From positions 1,958,367 through 2,022,366 of the forward strand of contig NZ_CM001974.1 in assembly GCF_000406105.1 (NCBI RefSeq): a stretch of DNA of 64,000 nt, read 5' to 3'. Position numbers and translations under genes: made by a program. The notes beneath the pieces were generated by a model. It saw only the letters and a program-made list of their open reading frames with translations, did not search any database and was not told the origin of the DNA. Below are positions 9,317-19,233 of this stretch, piece by piece (position 1 is the stretch's first letter; the number at the start of each line of letters is the position of its first letter). The DNA comes from Dickeya chrysanthemi NCPPB 402 (GTDB lineage: Bacteria > Pseudomonadota > Gammaproteobacteria > Enterobacterales > Enterobacteriaceae).

Positions 9317-10501
9317 ATGTCGCCACCGCCTCATTCTTCATTCCGTATCCCTATGCTCGATTTCGCCCGCGGGCTGGCGATGCTCGGCATTCTATTGATG
9401 AACATCGTTTCGTTCGGCTTGCCGCATGCCGCGTACCTTAATCCGGCCTGGCAGGGGCCGCCTTCTTCCGCTGATGCCTGGGCATGGGCGCTGATGGATA
9501 TGGTGGCGCAAGGGAAATTTCTCACCCTGTTTGCCCTGCTGTTCGGTGCCGGATTGCAGCTGTTGCTAAGACGCGGCAAACGCTGGATCCACGCCCGCTT
9601 GTTCTGGTTGATGGTGTTCGGTTTACTGCATAGCCTGTTGCTATGGGACGGCGATATCCTGCTGGATTATGGCCTGATCGGTCTGGTGTGTTACGGCATG
9701 TTGCGTCATGCCGACAGCACCCGCATGTTGCTGCGTACCGGCATGGCGTTGTACCTGATGGGGCTGGTGATGCTGGTGGTCTTGAGTCAGGTATTGAGCC
9801 CTGACGGCGGGAGCTTCTGGCAACCGGGGGCGGCTGAAGTGACCTATGAGGCTTGGTGGTTAACGCAGGGGGGGCCTGAGGCCTGGCGCAACCGGTTGTC
9901 GCTGCTTAATGAGAGCCTGCTGTCGTTGGGGATTCAGTACGGGTGGTTGCTGGCCGGCTCGATGCTGTTGGGCGCTGCGCTGATGCGTAGCGGCTGGTTG
10001 CGAGGGCAGTTTAGCCAGCGTCATTATCGGCGTGTCGCGCTGTGGCTGCTGCCGCCGGCGTTGTTGATTAATGGGCTGGGCGTCATGAGTCAGTGGCAGT
10101 TGCAGTGGGACTATCGCTGGTGCGGTTTACTGCTGCAACTTCCGCGGGAAATCGGCGCGCCGCTACAGGCGATTGCCTATCTGGCGCTGTGCTATGGATT
10201 TTGGCCGACGCTGGCAAACTGGCGGTTGACCGGTTGGATCGTCAATGTCGGCCGCATGGCGCTAAGTAGCTACCTGCTGCAAACCCTGATTTGCACCACC
10301 TTGTTCAACCGCTTCGGTTGGTTCATGCATTTGGATCGCTGGCAACTGTTGCTGGTCGTGCCGCCGGTATGGCTGTGCAACCTGCTGATCGCGCGTTTCT
10401 GGCTGAGTCTTTTCCGGCAAGGGCCGATAGAGGCGATATGGCACTGGCTGACGGCCTGGGTTGCCGGGCCGGTTTCGACATCCTCTGCCGACGAGCGATA
10501 A
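9317..10501 (+). CDS. yeiB: YeiB-like multipass membrane protein (DUF418)
   Basis: Inner-membrane protein of 394 residues in the DUF418 family; its biochemical function is not established. Matches to E. coli YeiB include LNPAW, KFLTLFALLFGAGLQ, DGDILL and GRMALSSYLLQTLICTTLF. About ten hydrophobic segments are visible. The start ATG at 9317 gives an N-terminus close to the E. coli one, though an ATG at 9353 (MLDFARG) is also possible; neither has a strong ribosome binding site. Its TAA stop directly abuts the stop of the convergent sanA gene, with no intergenic base. Confidence 0.93.
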   Translation: MSPPPHSSFRIPMLDFARGLAMLGILLMNIVSFGLPHAAYLNPAWQGPPSSADAWAWALMDMVAQGKFLTLFALLFGAGLQLLLRRGKRWIHARLFWLMVFGLLHSLLLWDGDILLDYGLIGLVCYGMLRHADSTRMLLRTGMALYLMGLVMLVVLSQVLSPDGGSFWQPGAAEVTYEAWWLTQGGPEAWRNRLSLLNESLLSLGIQYGWLLAGSMLLGAALMRSGWLRGQFSQRHYRRVALWLLPPALLINGLGVMSQWQLQWDYRWCGLLLQLPREIGAPLQAIAYLALCYGFWPTLANWRLTGWIVNVGRMALSSYLLQTLICTTLFNRFGWFMHLDRWQLLLVVPPVWLCNLLIARFWLSLFRQGPIEAIWHWLTAWVAGPVSTSSADER

Positions 10502-11392
<891 letters not shown>

Positions 11393-11442
11393 TTAATGGG
11401 GGCGATCACCGGCCGGGTTTTACCCCAGCCGGAGTGAGAGCA

Positions 11443-12846
11443 TCAGACCAGACTGCCCCACAGATCGTATTCGTCGGCGTGTTCGATTTTTACGGTAACC
11501 AGATCGCCAACCTTGAGCCGTTTTTCGCCGTTCAGATAGACCGCGCCGTCGATCTCCGGCGCATCGGCCATACTACGGCCAATGGCGCCTTCGTCATCCA
11601 CTTCATCGATCAACACTTTCAGTTCCCGGCCAATCTTGGCTTGCAAACGCTGGCTGGAAATCTGTTGTTGTACCTGCATAAAGCGATGGTAACGCTCTTC
11701 TTTCACGTCTTCCGGCACTTGATCCGGCAAGTCGTTTGCCGCAGCCCCTTCGACCGGGCTATAGCGGAAGCAACCTACGCGATCCAACTGCGCTTCCTGC
11801 AGAAAATCCAGCAGCATCTGGAAATCTTCTTCGGTTTCGCCAGGGAAACCGACAATAAACGTTGAGCGTAAGGTGAGATCAGGGCAGATCTCGCGCCAGC
11901 GCTTGATGCGCTCCAGCGTCCGCTCGACCGCGCCGGGCCGTTTCATCAACTTGAGGACCTTCGGGCTGGCATGCTGCAACGGGATATCCAGATACGGCAG
12001 GATCTTGCCCGCCGCCATCAGCGGGATAACGTCATCCACATGCGGATAGGGGTAGACATAATGCAGGCGAACCCACATGCCCAACGTCGCCAGTTGTTCA
12101 CACAGGCTGACCATACTGGTTTTCACCGGTTGGCCATTCCAGAATCCGGTACGGTGTTTGACGTCGGCACCGTAGGCAGAGGTATCCTGAGAAATCACCA
12201 GCAATTCTTTTACCCCGGCTTCTGCCAGCCGTTTGGCTTCATCCAGCACCGAACCGATGGGGCGGCTGTCTAAATCACCGCGCATTGATGGAATAATGCA
12301 AAAGGTGCAGCGATGATCGCAGCCTTCAGAAATTTTCAGGTAAGCGTAATGACGCGGCGTCAGCTTTACACCCTGCGCCGGGATCAAACTGGTGAACGGG
12401 TCATGTTCCGGTTTAGGAACATAATGATGCACATGCTTGAGTACCTGCTCATAGCTATGCGGGCCGGTGATTTCCAACACTTTTGGATGCACTTCGCGGA
12501 TCTGATTCTCTTTCGCGCCCAGACAGCCGGTCACGATGACCTTACCGTTTTCGTTGAGCGCTTCGCCAATCGCTTCCAGTGACTCCTGCACTGCGCTGTC
12601 GATGAAACCACAGGTATTGACGATCACCAGATCGGCATCGTTGTAGCTCGGCACTACCTGATAGCCCTCAGTACGCAGCTCAGTCAGGATCCGCTCAGAA
12701 TCCACCAGGTTTTTCGGGCATCCGAGGCTGACAAAGCCAATCTTGCGGGACAGGTCTTTGCCGACATCGCCGGACTGATCGCTCAATGCCTTTTGCGGGG
12801 CCGATAGTGTAGTGGTCTGGGATGGATCGAAGGTATTAACAGTCAT
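11443..12846 (-). CDS. rimO: Ribosomal protein S12 methylthiotransferase RimO
   Basis: Radical-SAM enzyme that methylthiolates the conserved aspartate of ribosomal protein S12. The order is an N-terminal MTTase domain ([17 protein letters not shown]), a radical SAM core with the CxxxCxxC motif as CDHRCTFC (about residue 175), and a C-terminal TRAM domain (ends [12 protein letters not shown]). It is 467 residues against 441 in E. coli; the extra residues are a non-conserved N-terminal extension before KIGFVS. The ATG at 12846 is the only good start. yliI is divergent across a 251-bp gap, and E. coli bssR is absent here. Confidence 0.98.
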   Translation of the reverse strand: MTVNTFDPSQTTTLSAPQKALSDQSGDVGKDLSRKIGFVSLGCPKNLVDSERILTELRTEGYQVVPSYNDADLVIVNTCGFIDSAVQESLEAIGEALNENGKVIVTGCLGAKENQIREVHPKVLEITGPHSYEQVLKHVHHYVPKPEHDPFTSLIPAQGVKLTPRHYAYLKISEGCDHRCTFCIIPSMRGDLDSRPIGSVLDEAKRLAEAGVKELLVISQDTSAYGADVKHRTGFWNGQPVKTSMVSLCEQLATLGMWVRLHYVYPYPHVDDVIPLMAAGKILPYLDIPLQHASPKVLKLMKRPGAVERTLERIKRWREICPDLTLRSTFIVGFPGETEEDFQMLLDFLQEAQLDRVGCFRYSPVEGAAANDLPDQVPEDVKEERYHRFMQVQQQISSQRLQAKIGRELKVLIDEVDDEGAIGRSMADAPEIDGAVYLNGEKRLKVGDLVTVKIEHADEYDLWGSLV

Positions 12847-13097
12847 AGCGTCTCATACATCGGGTTGGGGCGGAAAAATGCGGCGGATTATACCTGAATC
12901 GCCGGCAGGAAACAGTCCTGCATGATTATAAAACAATCAGCGGCAATCTGTTTGGTGGCCATCGCCGTTTACATCGCCGGGATGCAAATTTGAGTAAATT
13001 CTCCCTGGCGATTTGGTGCAACATGCTATTAATTTGACCTTCTTTGAGGTTCGTCGTGTGACGATGTTATCACCACCCCCATAACAGGGAGACCGGC

Positions 13098-14222
13098 ATG
13101 TTTTTCCCCCGCTTTCGTTTTTTTGCCTTGCCGCTGCTGGCGGTGGGCTGGTTATTTTCCGCGAGTTTGTCTGCGGGGCCGACGGTCGCCGTGCTACAAG
13201 ATAATCTTGATCATCCCTGGTCGCTGGCGTTTTTGCCGGACGATCAGGGATTGTTGCTGACCGAGCGTTCAGGTCAGTTGCGACGCTGGCAAGCGGGCAA
13301 GGGGTTGTCGGCGCCGATTGATGGCGTGCCGGCGGTATTTGTCCGTTCACAAGGCGGTTTGCTGGATGTGGTCGTGTCGCCGAACTTTCGTCAGGATCGC
13401 CGCGTATACCTGAGTTATGCCGAAGCAGGGGCGGAAGGGCTGGCGGGAACGACGGTAGGATTCGGCACCCTGTCGGACGATATGCAGCGGTTGAATAACT
13501 TCACCGTGATTTTCCAGCAATCGCCGAAACGCTCCACAGGCGCGCATTTTGGCGGACGCATGGTATTTGATAAGCAAGGGTATTTATTTATTGCTTTAGG
13601 TGAAAACCAGCAACGCATGTTGGCTCAGGATCTCGGTAGTCTGCAAGGGAAACTGGTGCGTCTCACACCCGACGGGCAAGTCCCGATGGATAATCCCTTT
13701 GTTAATCACACCGCGGCGCGGCCGGAAATCTGGGCCTACGGATTACGCAACCCGCAAGGTCTGGCGCTGAATCCATGGTCTGGCGACGTATGGGAAAGTG
13801 AACATGGCCCGCGAGGCGGCGATGAAGTGAATATTCCTCGCCCAGGGCAAAACTACGGCTGGCCGTTGGCAACCTACGGCATTGATTACTCGGGGCAGAA
13901 AATCCCGGAATTTCAGGGTGCGGAAGTCGTTGGGACTGCAACCCCGATTTATTACTGGAAAGTTTCGCCCGCCATCAGCGGCATGGCATTCTATAACAAC
14001 GACCGCTTCCCGGTCTGGCGTCACTCGCTGTTTATTGGTGCGTTGGCGGGAACCAGCCTGATTCGATTATCGCTGGAGGGCGATCGGGTTGTTTCTGAAG
14101 AGCGTTTACTCTCGGAACAGGGCGAACGTATCCGTGATGTGCGGGTTGGACCGGACGGTTATCTCTATGTGTTGACGGATCAGGACAACGGCAAGCTGCT
14201 GAAGGTTGGGCTGGCAGAGTAA
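13098..14222 (+). CDS. yliI: Soluble aldose sugar dehydrogenase, PQQ-dependent
   Basis: Periplasmic beta-propeller enzyme of the GDH-B / sorbosone dehydrogenase family; the E. coli homologue (Asd) oxidises aldoses using PQQ. A signal peptide is clear (hydrophobic FFALPLLAVGWLF, cleavage likely after SLSA, about residue 26). Family motifs include DHPWSLAFLPD, HFGGRMVFD, GYLFIALGEN, YGLRNPQGLALNPW and EHGPRGGDE. It is 374 residues, close to 371 in E. coli. AGGGAG sits upstream of the ATG. PQQ supply would depend on uptake or on synthesis genes outside this window. Confidence 0.95.
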   Translation: MFFPRFRFFALPLLAVGWLFSASLSAGPTVAVLQDNLDHPWSLAFLPDDQGLLLTERSGQLRRWQAGKGLSAPIDGVPAVFVRSQGGLLDVVVSPNFRQDRRVYLSYAEAGAEGLAGTTVGFGTLSDDMQRLNNFTVIFQQSPKRSTGAHFGGRMVFDKQGYLFIALGENQQRMLAQDLGSLQGKLVRLTPDGQVPMDNPFVNHTAARPEIWAYGLRNPQGLALNPWSGDVWESEHGPRGGDEVNIPRPGQNYGWPLATYGIDYSGQKIPEFQGAEVVGTATPIYYWKVSPAISGMAFYNNDRFPVWRHSLFIGALAGTSLIRLSLEGDRVVSEERLLSEQGERIRDVRVGPDGYLYVLTDQDNGKLLKVGLAE

Positions 14223-14266
14223 CAAAACGCAAAGCGCAACGTATCAGGCGTGTGGTGAAAGGCTGA

Positions 14267-14287
14267 GTGCGCCCGTGTCGGGCGCAC
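14267..14287. terminator. Hairpin between convergent yliI and gstB
   Basis: A perfect 9-bp stem (GTGCGCCCG / CGGGCGCAC) with a TGT loop, placed between two convergent stop codons. Neither side has a T-run, so bidirectional termination is inferred from position. Confidence 0.5.
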
Positions 14288-14298
14288 GAGAGAAAGTA

Positions 14299-14916
14299 TC
14301 AGGTCAATGGCAGCATGACGGTTTGGCGAAACGCTTCCCGCTCGGTCAATTGCTGATACCAGCGCTCCAGGTGAGGGCGAGGTTGGCGGCGAATCGGCAG
14401 GTTGAACCAGCTATAAGCGATGCACCCAGCCGGAATGTCACCAATGCCGAACTCCGCACCGGAAAGCCAGCGCTGTTTCGCCAGTACGGTATCGGCAATG
14501 GCGAACAGTTTTTCGCATCCGGCGATACCGGCTTCGACATCCTGCATATTGCGTTTTTCTGGCGCAGTGCGCACCAGATTGACAAATACCTGCTTGTAAG
14601 GCTCGGTAAATCCTGCCGCCCAATCCAGCCATTTATCGATACCCGCCTGGATTTTCGGGCTAGCGTGATAGAAACGACCCTGACCATATTGTGCGGCCAG
14701 ATAACGCACGATGGCGTGTGATTCCCACAGCACCAGTTCATCATCCTGCAGGCATGGCACCAGTCCGTTAGGGTTCATGGACAGATAATCCGCGTCGTGG
14801 TTACGGCCGAATTGCCCGCCAGCCAGCACTAGCTCGTATGTTAAACCGAGCTCTGCTGCGCACCAGCGCGCTTTTTTCACGTTGGTCGAGTTTTCTCGAC
14901 CCCAGATTTTTAACAT
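14299..14916 (-). CDS. gstB: Glutathione S-transferase, GstB/YliJ-like
   Basis: Cytoplasmic glutathione transferase of 205 residues. The N-terminal thioredoxin-like domain carries WGRENSTNVKK, the MNPNGLVPCL cis-proline loop (NGLVP) and WESHAIVRYLAAQYG; the C-terminal helical domain ends RPHLERWYQQLTER. It aligns over its whole length with E. coli GstB (208 residues), which acts on haloacetates. The ATG at 14916 has an AAGGAG-like sequence upstream. It converges with yliI, the E. coli arrangement. The substrate here is not shown by sequence. Confidence 0.92.
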   Translation of the reverse strand: MLKIWGRENSTNVKKARWCAAELGLTYELVLAGGQFGRNHDADYLSMNPNGLVPCLQDDELVLWESHAIVRYLAAQYGQGRFYHASPKIQAGIDKWLDWAAGFTEPYKQVFVNLVRTAPEKRNMQDVEAGIAGCEKLFAIADTVLAKQRWLSGAEFGIGDIPAGCIAYSWFNLPIRRQPRPHLERWYQQLTEREAFRQTVMLPLT

Positions 14917-14954
14917 GGCGCCACTCCTTTTTGTTTATTCTTTTGCACAAAAAT

Positions 14955-15078
14955 CGGTGGGTGTCGTGTCGCCCACCGCTCATGACAAGGCTCAATGAGC
15001 CTTGCCCTAAAGGGCCAACGCGTGGCGTTGTTCAACACGCGAGCGTGTTGTCCTGCAACTCGAATTATTTAAGATATA
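14955..15078. repeat. Five stacked hairpins joined to half of the 127-bp repeat
   Basis: Five perfect inverted repeats follow one another: CGGTGGG/CCCACCG (14955-14978), CAAGGCTC/GAGCCTTG (14986-15004), GCCCT/AGGGC (15004-15015), CAACGC/GCGTTG (15016-15030) and CAACACGC/GCGTGTTG (15033-15050). Directly after comes TCCTGCAACTCGAATTATTT, which matches the right end of the elements at 1604 and 1905. The left end is missing. The region separates divergent gstB and the metQ-like gene. Confidence 0.75.
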
Positions 15079-15153
15079 CCTTTTTTCTATTTACCAATCA
15101 GACTGATATTTCCAATAATGGCAGCTATTTATTAGCAGACAGGATCATTATAT

Positions 15154-15999
15154 ATGACATTAACCCATTCGATTCGCGCCCTGTTGACGGTGGCGCTTTT
15201 GGCTTCTGGTACTTCGCAGGCATTCGCACAGAACGATCCTCATACTATCGTATTTGGCGTGGCGCCGGGGCCGTACGGAGATATGGTCAATCAGGCCATT
15301 AAACCGGAACTGGTCAAAAAAGGTTACAAGGTGGTGGTGCGCGAATTCAGCGATTATGTTCAGCCCAATCTGGCATTGTCTAACGGCAGTATCGACGCCA
15401 ACCTGTTCCAGCATACGCTGTATCTGGACAAATTTTCCGCCGACAAAGGGCTGAAACTCACTCGTCTGATCACGGTGCCGACTGCCAGCATGGGATTTTA
15501 CTCACGTAAAATTACCTCGTTGGATCAGTTGAAAAAAGGAGATGTGATCACCCTGTCCAACGACCCGACCAACCTGGCACGTGGCCTGCGTTTTCTGCAA
15601 TCACTGGGGTTGATCACCATTAAACCGGCTATCGATCCGACCAAAGCCTCGGAAAAGGATATTCAGGACAACCCACGCGAGCTGGTATTCAAACCGCTGG
15701 AGGCTGCGCAATTGCCGCGTACGCTGGATAGCGTGACTGCATCGTTGGTGAACGGCAATTTCGCCATCGCCGCCGGGCTGAAACTCTCTTCAGCATTAAA
15801 ACTGGAAACGTTGGATGAGAATCTGAAGAACGTGATTGCCGTACGTGCCGATGATTTGGACAAACCGTTTGTGAAAGATATCAAAGCGGTGGTGGAGTCC
15901 CCGGCTTATGCCGCGGTGATCAATGACCCGGCCACCATGTTCAGCCAGTTCCAGCGTCCTGACTGGATGCAGGCGCAAACGCCGGTGCCGGCCCAATAA
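15154..15999 (+). CDS. MetQ/NlpA-family ABC transporter substrate-binding protein
   Basis: Periplasmic binding protein of the NlpA (MetQ) family, 281 residues. A type I signal peptide is predicted (LLTVALLASGTSQAFA, cleavage near residue 25) and there is no lipobox cysteine, unlike classic MetQ lipoproteins. Family features: FGVAPGPYGDMVNQAIKPEL near the mature start, NLFQHTLYLDKF, and LSNDPTNLARGLRFLQ. AGGA lies upstream of the ATG. It is first of three genes, before a MetN-like ATPase and a MetI-like permease, the reverse of metNIQ order. Methionine or a related sulfur compound is the likely cargo by family, but I saw no clear MetJ boxes. Confidence 0.9.
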   Translation: MTLTHSIRALLTVALLASGTSQAFAQNDPHTIVFGVAPGPYGDMVNQAIKPELVKKGYKVVVREFSDYVQPNLALSNGSIDANLFQHTLYLDKFSADKGLKLTRLITVPTASMGFYSRKITSLDQLKKGDVITLSNDPTNLARGLRFLQSLGLITIKPAIDPTKASEKDIQDNPRELVFKPLEAAQLPRTLDSVTASLVNGNFAIAAGLKLSSALKLETLDENLKNVIAVRADDLDKPFVKDIKAVVESPAYAAVINDPATMFSQFQRPDWMQAQTPVPAQ

Positions 16000-16084
16000 T
16001 AATGACCTGAGGCAGAGGGTGTCGGGAGGTTAACACCATTAACGGTACGCCGATTCAGGGCCAGAATCGCGTAGTCTCGGCATG

Positions 16085-16115
16085 AGCCGGTCTTAGACCG
16101 GCTTTCTGTTTTTTT
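16085..16115 (+). terminator. Rho-independent terminator between binding-protein and ATPase genes
   Basis: The stem AGCCGGTC / GACCGGCT with a TTA loop is followed by TTCTGTTTTTTT. It lies 85 bp after the binding-protein stop and 30 bp before the ATPase start, so it probably lets the binding protein be made in excess over the membrane components. Confidence 0.85.
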
Positions 16116-16144
16116 CCATAGGCTTATCAGGAGTCAGGCGGATA

Positions 16145-17161
16145 ATGATTCAGTTAGAAAATATCTGCGTAGAATTTCCCCAGGGAAAAGGTGTGAGCGC
16201 ACGGGTGGTCAATAACGTCAGCCTGCATATTCGCCCGGGAGAGGTCTACGGTATCGTGGGGGCCAGCGGCGCAGGTAAAAGCACCTTGCTGCGTACCATT
16301 AACCTGCTGCAACGTCCGGTGTCGGGTCAGGTACGGGTCAATGGCGTGCTGGTTAGCGGCCTGCGAGGCCAGGCGCTGCGTACCGAGCGTCAGAAGATCG
16401 GCATGATTTTTCAGCATTTCAATTTAATGCAGACGCGCACTGTGGCGCAAAATGTCGCATTCAGCCTGCGTGCCGCCGGCGTAGCATCGCAGGCAATCAA
16501 CCAGCGTGTTGCGGAAACTCTGGCGCTGGTGGGGCTGGCGGATAAAGCCAACGCCTATCCTTCTCAGCTGAGCGGTGGGCAAAAACAGCGAGTGGGCATT
16601 GCCCGCGCCATCGCGAATCATCCTGAGGTACTGTTGTGCGATGAGCCGACGTCAGCGTTGGATCTGGAAACATCGGCGTCTATTCTGGATTTGCTGAAAG
16701 AAATTAACCAGAAACTGGGCATCACCATTGTGCTGATCTCCCACGAAATGAGTGTGATCAAGGCGATTTGCGACCGGGTGGCGGTGATGAGCGACGGTTG
16801 CGTGGTGGAAGAGGGGGATGTGTTCGACATTTTCGCGACGCCACAACATGCTTTTACCCGGCAACTGGTATCGCACACCCTCAATCTGGAATTGCCGGCG
16901 CGTCTGAAGGAAGAGCTACGCGGTACCTTGCTGAAAATCCTGTTTATCGGCGAGTCGGCTGAGCAACCTGTGCTGTCGGATGTGGCAACCCGCTACGGTG
17001 TGTCGGTCAATATCCTGCACGGCAAAATTGAATATATCGGTCATCGGGCGCTGGGCATTCTGGTGGCGTTATTGACTCATCCTACCGATGACCTGCAGGT
17101 CACGGATGCCGTGAAGCATATTCAACAACGCACAGCTCAGGTGGAGGTGTTGCATGGCTGA
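16145..17161 (+). CDS. MetN-family ABC transporter ATPase
   Basis: Cytoplasmic ATPase of a methionine-type importer, 338 residues. Walker A is GASGAGKS (about 38-45), the signature is LSGGQKQR, and Walker B is VLLCDEPTSALD with the H-loop in LISHEMS. A C-terminal NIL-type regulatory domain (about 265-335) is present, as in MetN, where it senses methionine. Its last codons overlap the permease gene by 8 bp, indicating translational coupling. The gene follows a terminator-like hairpin after the binding-protein gene. Confidence 0.92.
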   Translation: MIQLENICVEFPQGKGVSARVVNNVSLHIRPGEVYGIVGASGAGKSTLLRTINLLQRPVSGQVRVNGVLVSGLRGQALRTERQKIGMIFQHFNLMQTRTVAQNVAFSLRAAGVASQAINQRVAETLALVGLADKANAYPSQLSGGQKQRVGIARAIANHPEVLLCDEPTSALDLETSASILDLLKEINQKLGITIVLISHEMSVIKAICDRVAVMSDGCVVEEGDVFDIFATPQHAFTRQLVSHTLNLELPARLKEELRGTLLKILFIGESAEQPVLSDVATRYGVSVNILHGKIEYIGHRALGILVALLTHPTDDLQVTDAVKHIQQRTAQVEVLHG

Positions 17162-17816
17162 GTTATTGACCGATTTGTTCAATGCGTTCAACGAAACCTT
17201 CCAGATGGTCGGTATTTCAACGCTATTCGCAGTGATAGGCGGGTTGCCAGTTGGATTCCTGATCTATGTGACTGACCGACATCTGTTTTGGGAAAATCGC
17301 TTCCTCTATTTGGTCAGCACCGTGCTGGTGAATATCATCCGCTCGATTCCGTTTGTGATTCTGCTGGTACTGCTGCTGCCGCTGACTCAGTTCCTGCTGG
17401 GGAATACTATCGGCCCGGTAGCCGCAGCGGTGCCGATGTCGGTGGCTGCGATAGCATTCTATGCGCGTCTGGTCGACAGTGCTTTGCGTGAGGTTGACCC
17501 AGGTATTGTGGAAGCGGCGGAAGCATTTGGCGCCAGTCCGCTGCGTATTATCTGTACCGTGTTACTGCCGGAAGCACGAGCCGGTCTGTTGCGGGGATTG
17601 ACGATTACGCTGGTCAGCCTGATTGGCTACTCCGCTATGGCTGGGATTGTCGGCGGTGGCGGCGTGGGTGATCTGGCGATTCGTTTCGGCTATTACCGCT
17701 ACGAAACGCAGGTAATGGTGATTACTGTGATTGCGTTGGTCATTCTGGTTCAGATAGTACAGACATTGGGCGACGGGCTGGCAAAACGCGCTGATAAGCG
17801 CGAGCGTCGCCGATAA
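17154..17816 (+). CDS. MetI-family ABC transporter permease
   Basis: Inner-membrane permease of 220 residues with five or so hydrophobic helices. It carries the permease coupling loop as EAAEAFGASPLRIICTVLLPEA (about residues 120-140) and the MetI-like stretch SLIGYSAMAGIVGGGGVGDLAIRFGYYRY. The ATG overlaps the end of the ATPase gene. It completes a three-gene importer. A perfect 10-bp hairpin follows 30 bp after its stop. Confidence 0.92.
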   Translation: MAELLTDLFNAFNETFQMVGISTLFAVIGGLPVGFLIYVTDRHLFWENRFLYLVSTVLVNIIRSIPFVILLVLLLPLTQFLLGNTIGPVAAAVPMSVAAIAFYARLVDSALREVDPGIVEAAEAFGASPLRIICTVLLPEARAGLLRGLTITLVSLIGYSAMAGIVGGGGVGDLAIRFGYYRYETQVMVITVIALVILVQIVQTLGDGLAKRADKRERRR

Positions 17817-17847
17817 TGAAATCTTATTTGACTATCAGATAAATGAT

Positions 17848-17875
17848 CAGGCCACTGATGGGGGGCAGTGGCCTG
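17848..17875. terminator. Hairpin between convergent permease and rhlA genes
   Basis: A perfect 10-bp stem (CAGGCCACTG / CAGTGGCCTG) with an 8-base loop between two convergent genes. There is no T-run on either side; termination is inferred from position and stability. Confidence 0.55.
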
Positions 17876-17895
17876 GTGTAAGGGAAGGTGTTCCG

Positions 17896-18714
17896 TTATG
17901 CGAAAAACGATATTATTTTTTCTGCTACTTGCTTTGCCGCTTTTCTGTTTTCAAGGTCAAGGAAATGGCCCGCTTCTGGAATCGTAGTGAATTCGCAGCT
18001 CTGAATATACTTCTCCATTTTCTTAATATCGTCAGCTGTAGTGTACTCGTCATTTTCACCATTCAGAAACAGTATCTCAGCGTTAATATCCTTGAATATC
18101 TCGATATAATTCTCCTCTTTGAGCGTGAGCACCTGATCTATATGGAAATTGACCTGCTGGAAAGCAAATTCGCTCATAGAAGAAATATGTTTTAGGTTAA
18201 TATGCTTCAATAAAGGCGGCAAAAACTTGCCGACTTCATTATTCAGCAACTCTGCCGCACTTTCGAATTCCTTCGAGTGGATATAGTATCTGGCACGTTG
18301 GATATAATCCCGCATTTTGTCGTTAAGGTGTGCTGAAAACGATGCGATGACGGCCTTCTTGATATGCTTGGGCTTGTTAGACAAGGCCAGCATGGACGAG
18401 AGGCCTCCCCATGAGATCGACAGTATGTGGTCCGGCTCAAAAGTATCGATAAGATGAAGCAGGATATTGACTTCATCGTTTTTTGTTATGACTCTATCCA
18501 GTGTGTTGTGTGGCAGTGATTCGCCAATAAACGGTAAATCAAAAAGAATAATATTAAACCTGCTGGACAGATTCTTAACGGTGTTTTTGAACGCGGCTGT
18601 TGTCGATAGTGCTCCGTTAACCATAATGATGGTTTCATGTTCAGGATCGGAAATATGCCTTTCAACATATATTTTCCATGAGTCATATGTGACAATGCAT
18701 TTTTCTATTGACAT
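17896..18714 (-). CDS. rhlA: RhlA-like 3-(3-hydroxyalkanoyloxy)alkanoate synthase
   Basis: Alpha/beta-hydrolase fold protein of 272 residues that aligns along its length with Pseudomonas RhlA, which joins two 3-hydroxyacyl chains into the lipid part of rhamnolipid surfactants. Matching stretches include LFDLPFIGES, ITKNDEVNILLHLI, SISWGGLSSMLALS (nucleophile Ser), VNFHIDQVL, NGENDEYTTADD (acid) and AGHFLDLE (catalytic His). AAGGG precedes the ATG. No rhlB glycosyltransferase is adjacent, so the product may be free HAA surfactant, useful for swarming. The gene and its upstream region are much richer in A+T than their neighbours, suggesting acquisition by transfer. Confidence 0.88.
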   Translation of the reverse strand: MSIEKCIVTYDSWKIYVERHISDPEHETIIMVNGALSTTAAFKNTVKNLSSRFNIILFDLPFIGESLPHNTLDRVITKNDEVNILLHLIDTFEPDHILSISWGGLSSMLALSNKPKHIKKAVIASFSAHLNDKMRDYIQRARYYIHSKEFESAAELLNNEVGKFLPPLLKHINLKHISSMSEFAFQQVNFHIDQVLTLKEENYIEIFKDINAEILFLNGENDEYTTADDIKKMEKYIQSCEFTTIPEAGHFLDLENRKAAKQVAEKIISFFA

Positions 18715-19233
18715 GATAAAGTCCCTTTTGTTTGCCCGGCCAAGGCATGGCGCTATCGTTAGTTCATTTCTAGTCGTGAGATTTAACCGAATTAATAGTG
18801 CTCCCTCTTAAAACGCGGAAGGAATATGGTTTTTATCTTTATTGTTAATATATTGACATGATTAATTTATCACATTATTCGGGATGAGATAAATGCCACT
18901 TAATTTATTCGCACTATTAAGCTTTCTAAAAATAAATAAAAGAGTAAAAATCCTGACCTAAGTGGTATGTAGAGACGATCTTATAAAAATTTTTAATAAT
19001 TTCGATAGATGTGTAGATTTTATGACGTTGTGATGATGTAAATAAGGGTATTATCACCTTTCGGTAGTGAATTTGACTGCACTCACCGGCAGAAGTTGTT
19101 AATTTTTTATTTTCTTTGACGAACTTTACAGAGAGAGTCGTTCTATTCTCAGATATGTCCGGCTAACTTGTACCCGTTGATCTCAGTAAACTGCTTGATC
19201 CTACTTACTTTTAACAATTTATGGACCGCGCGC
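18715..19233. other. AT-rich intergenic region between divergent rhlA and dacC
   Basis: This 519-bp stretch is markedly A+T rich, especially 18830-19060, with many runs of A and T. It must hold the promoters of both divergent genes. Such composition fits a silencer (H-NS type) target, but I cannot define a specific operator. No convincing coding frame is present. Confidence 0.5.
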
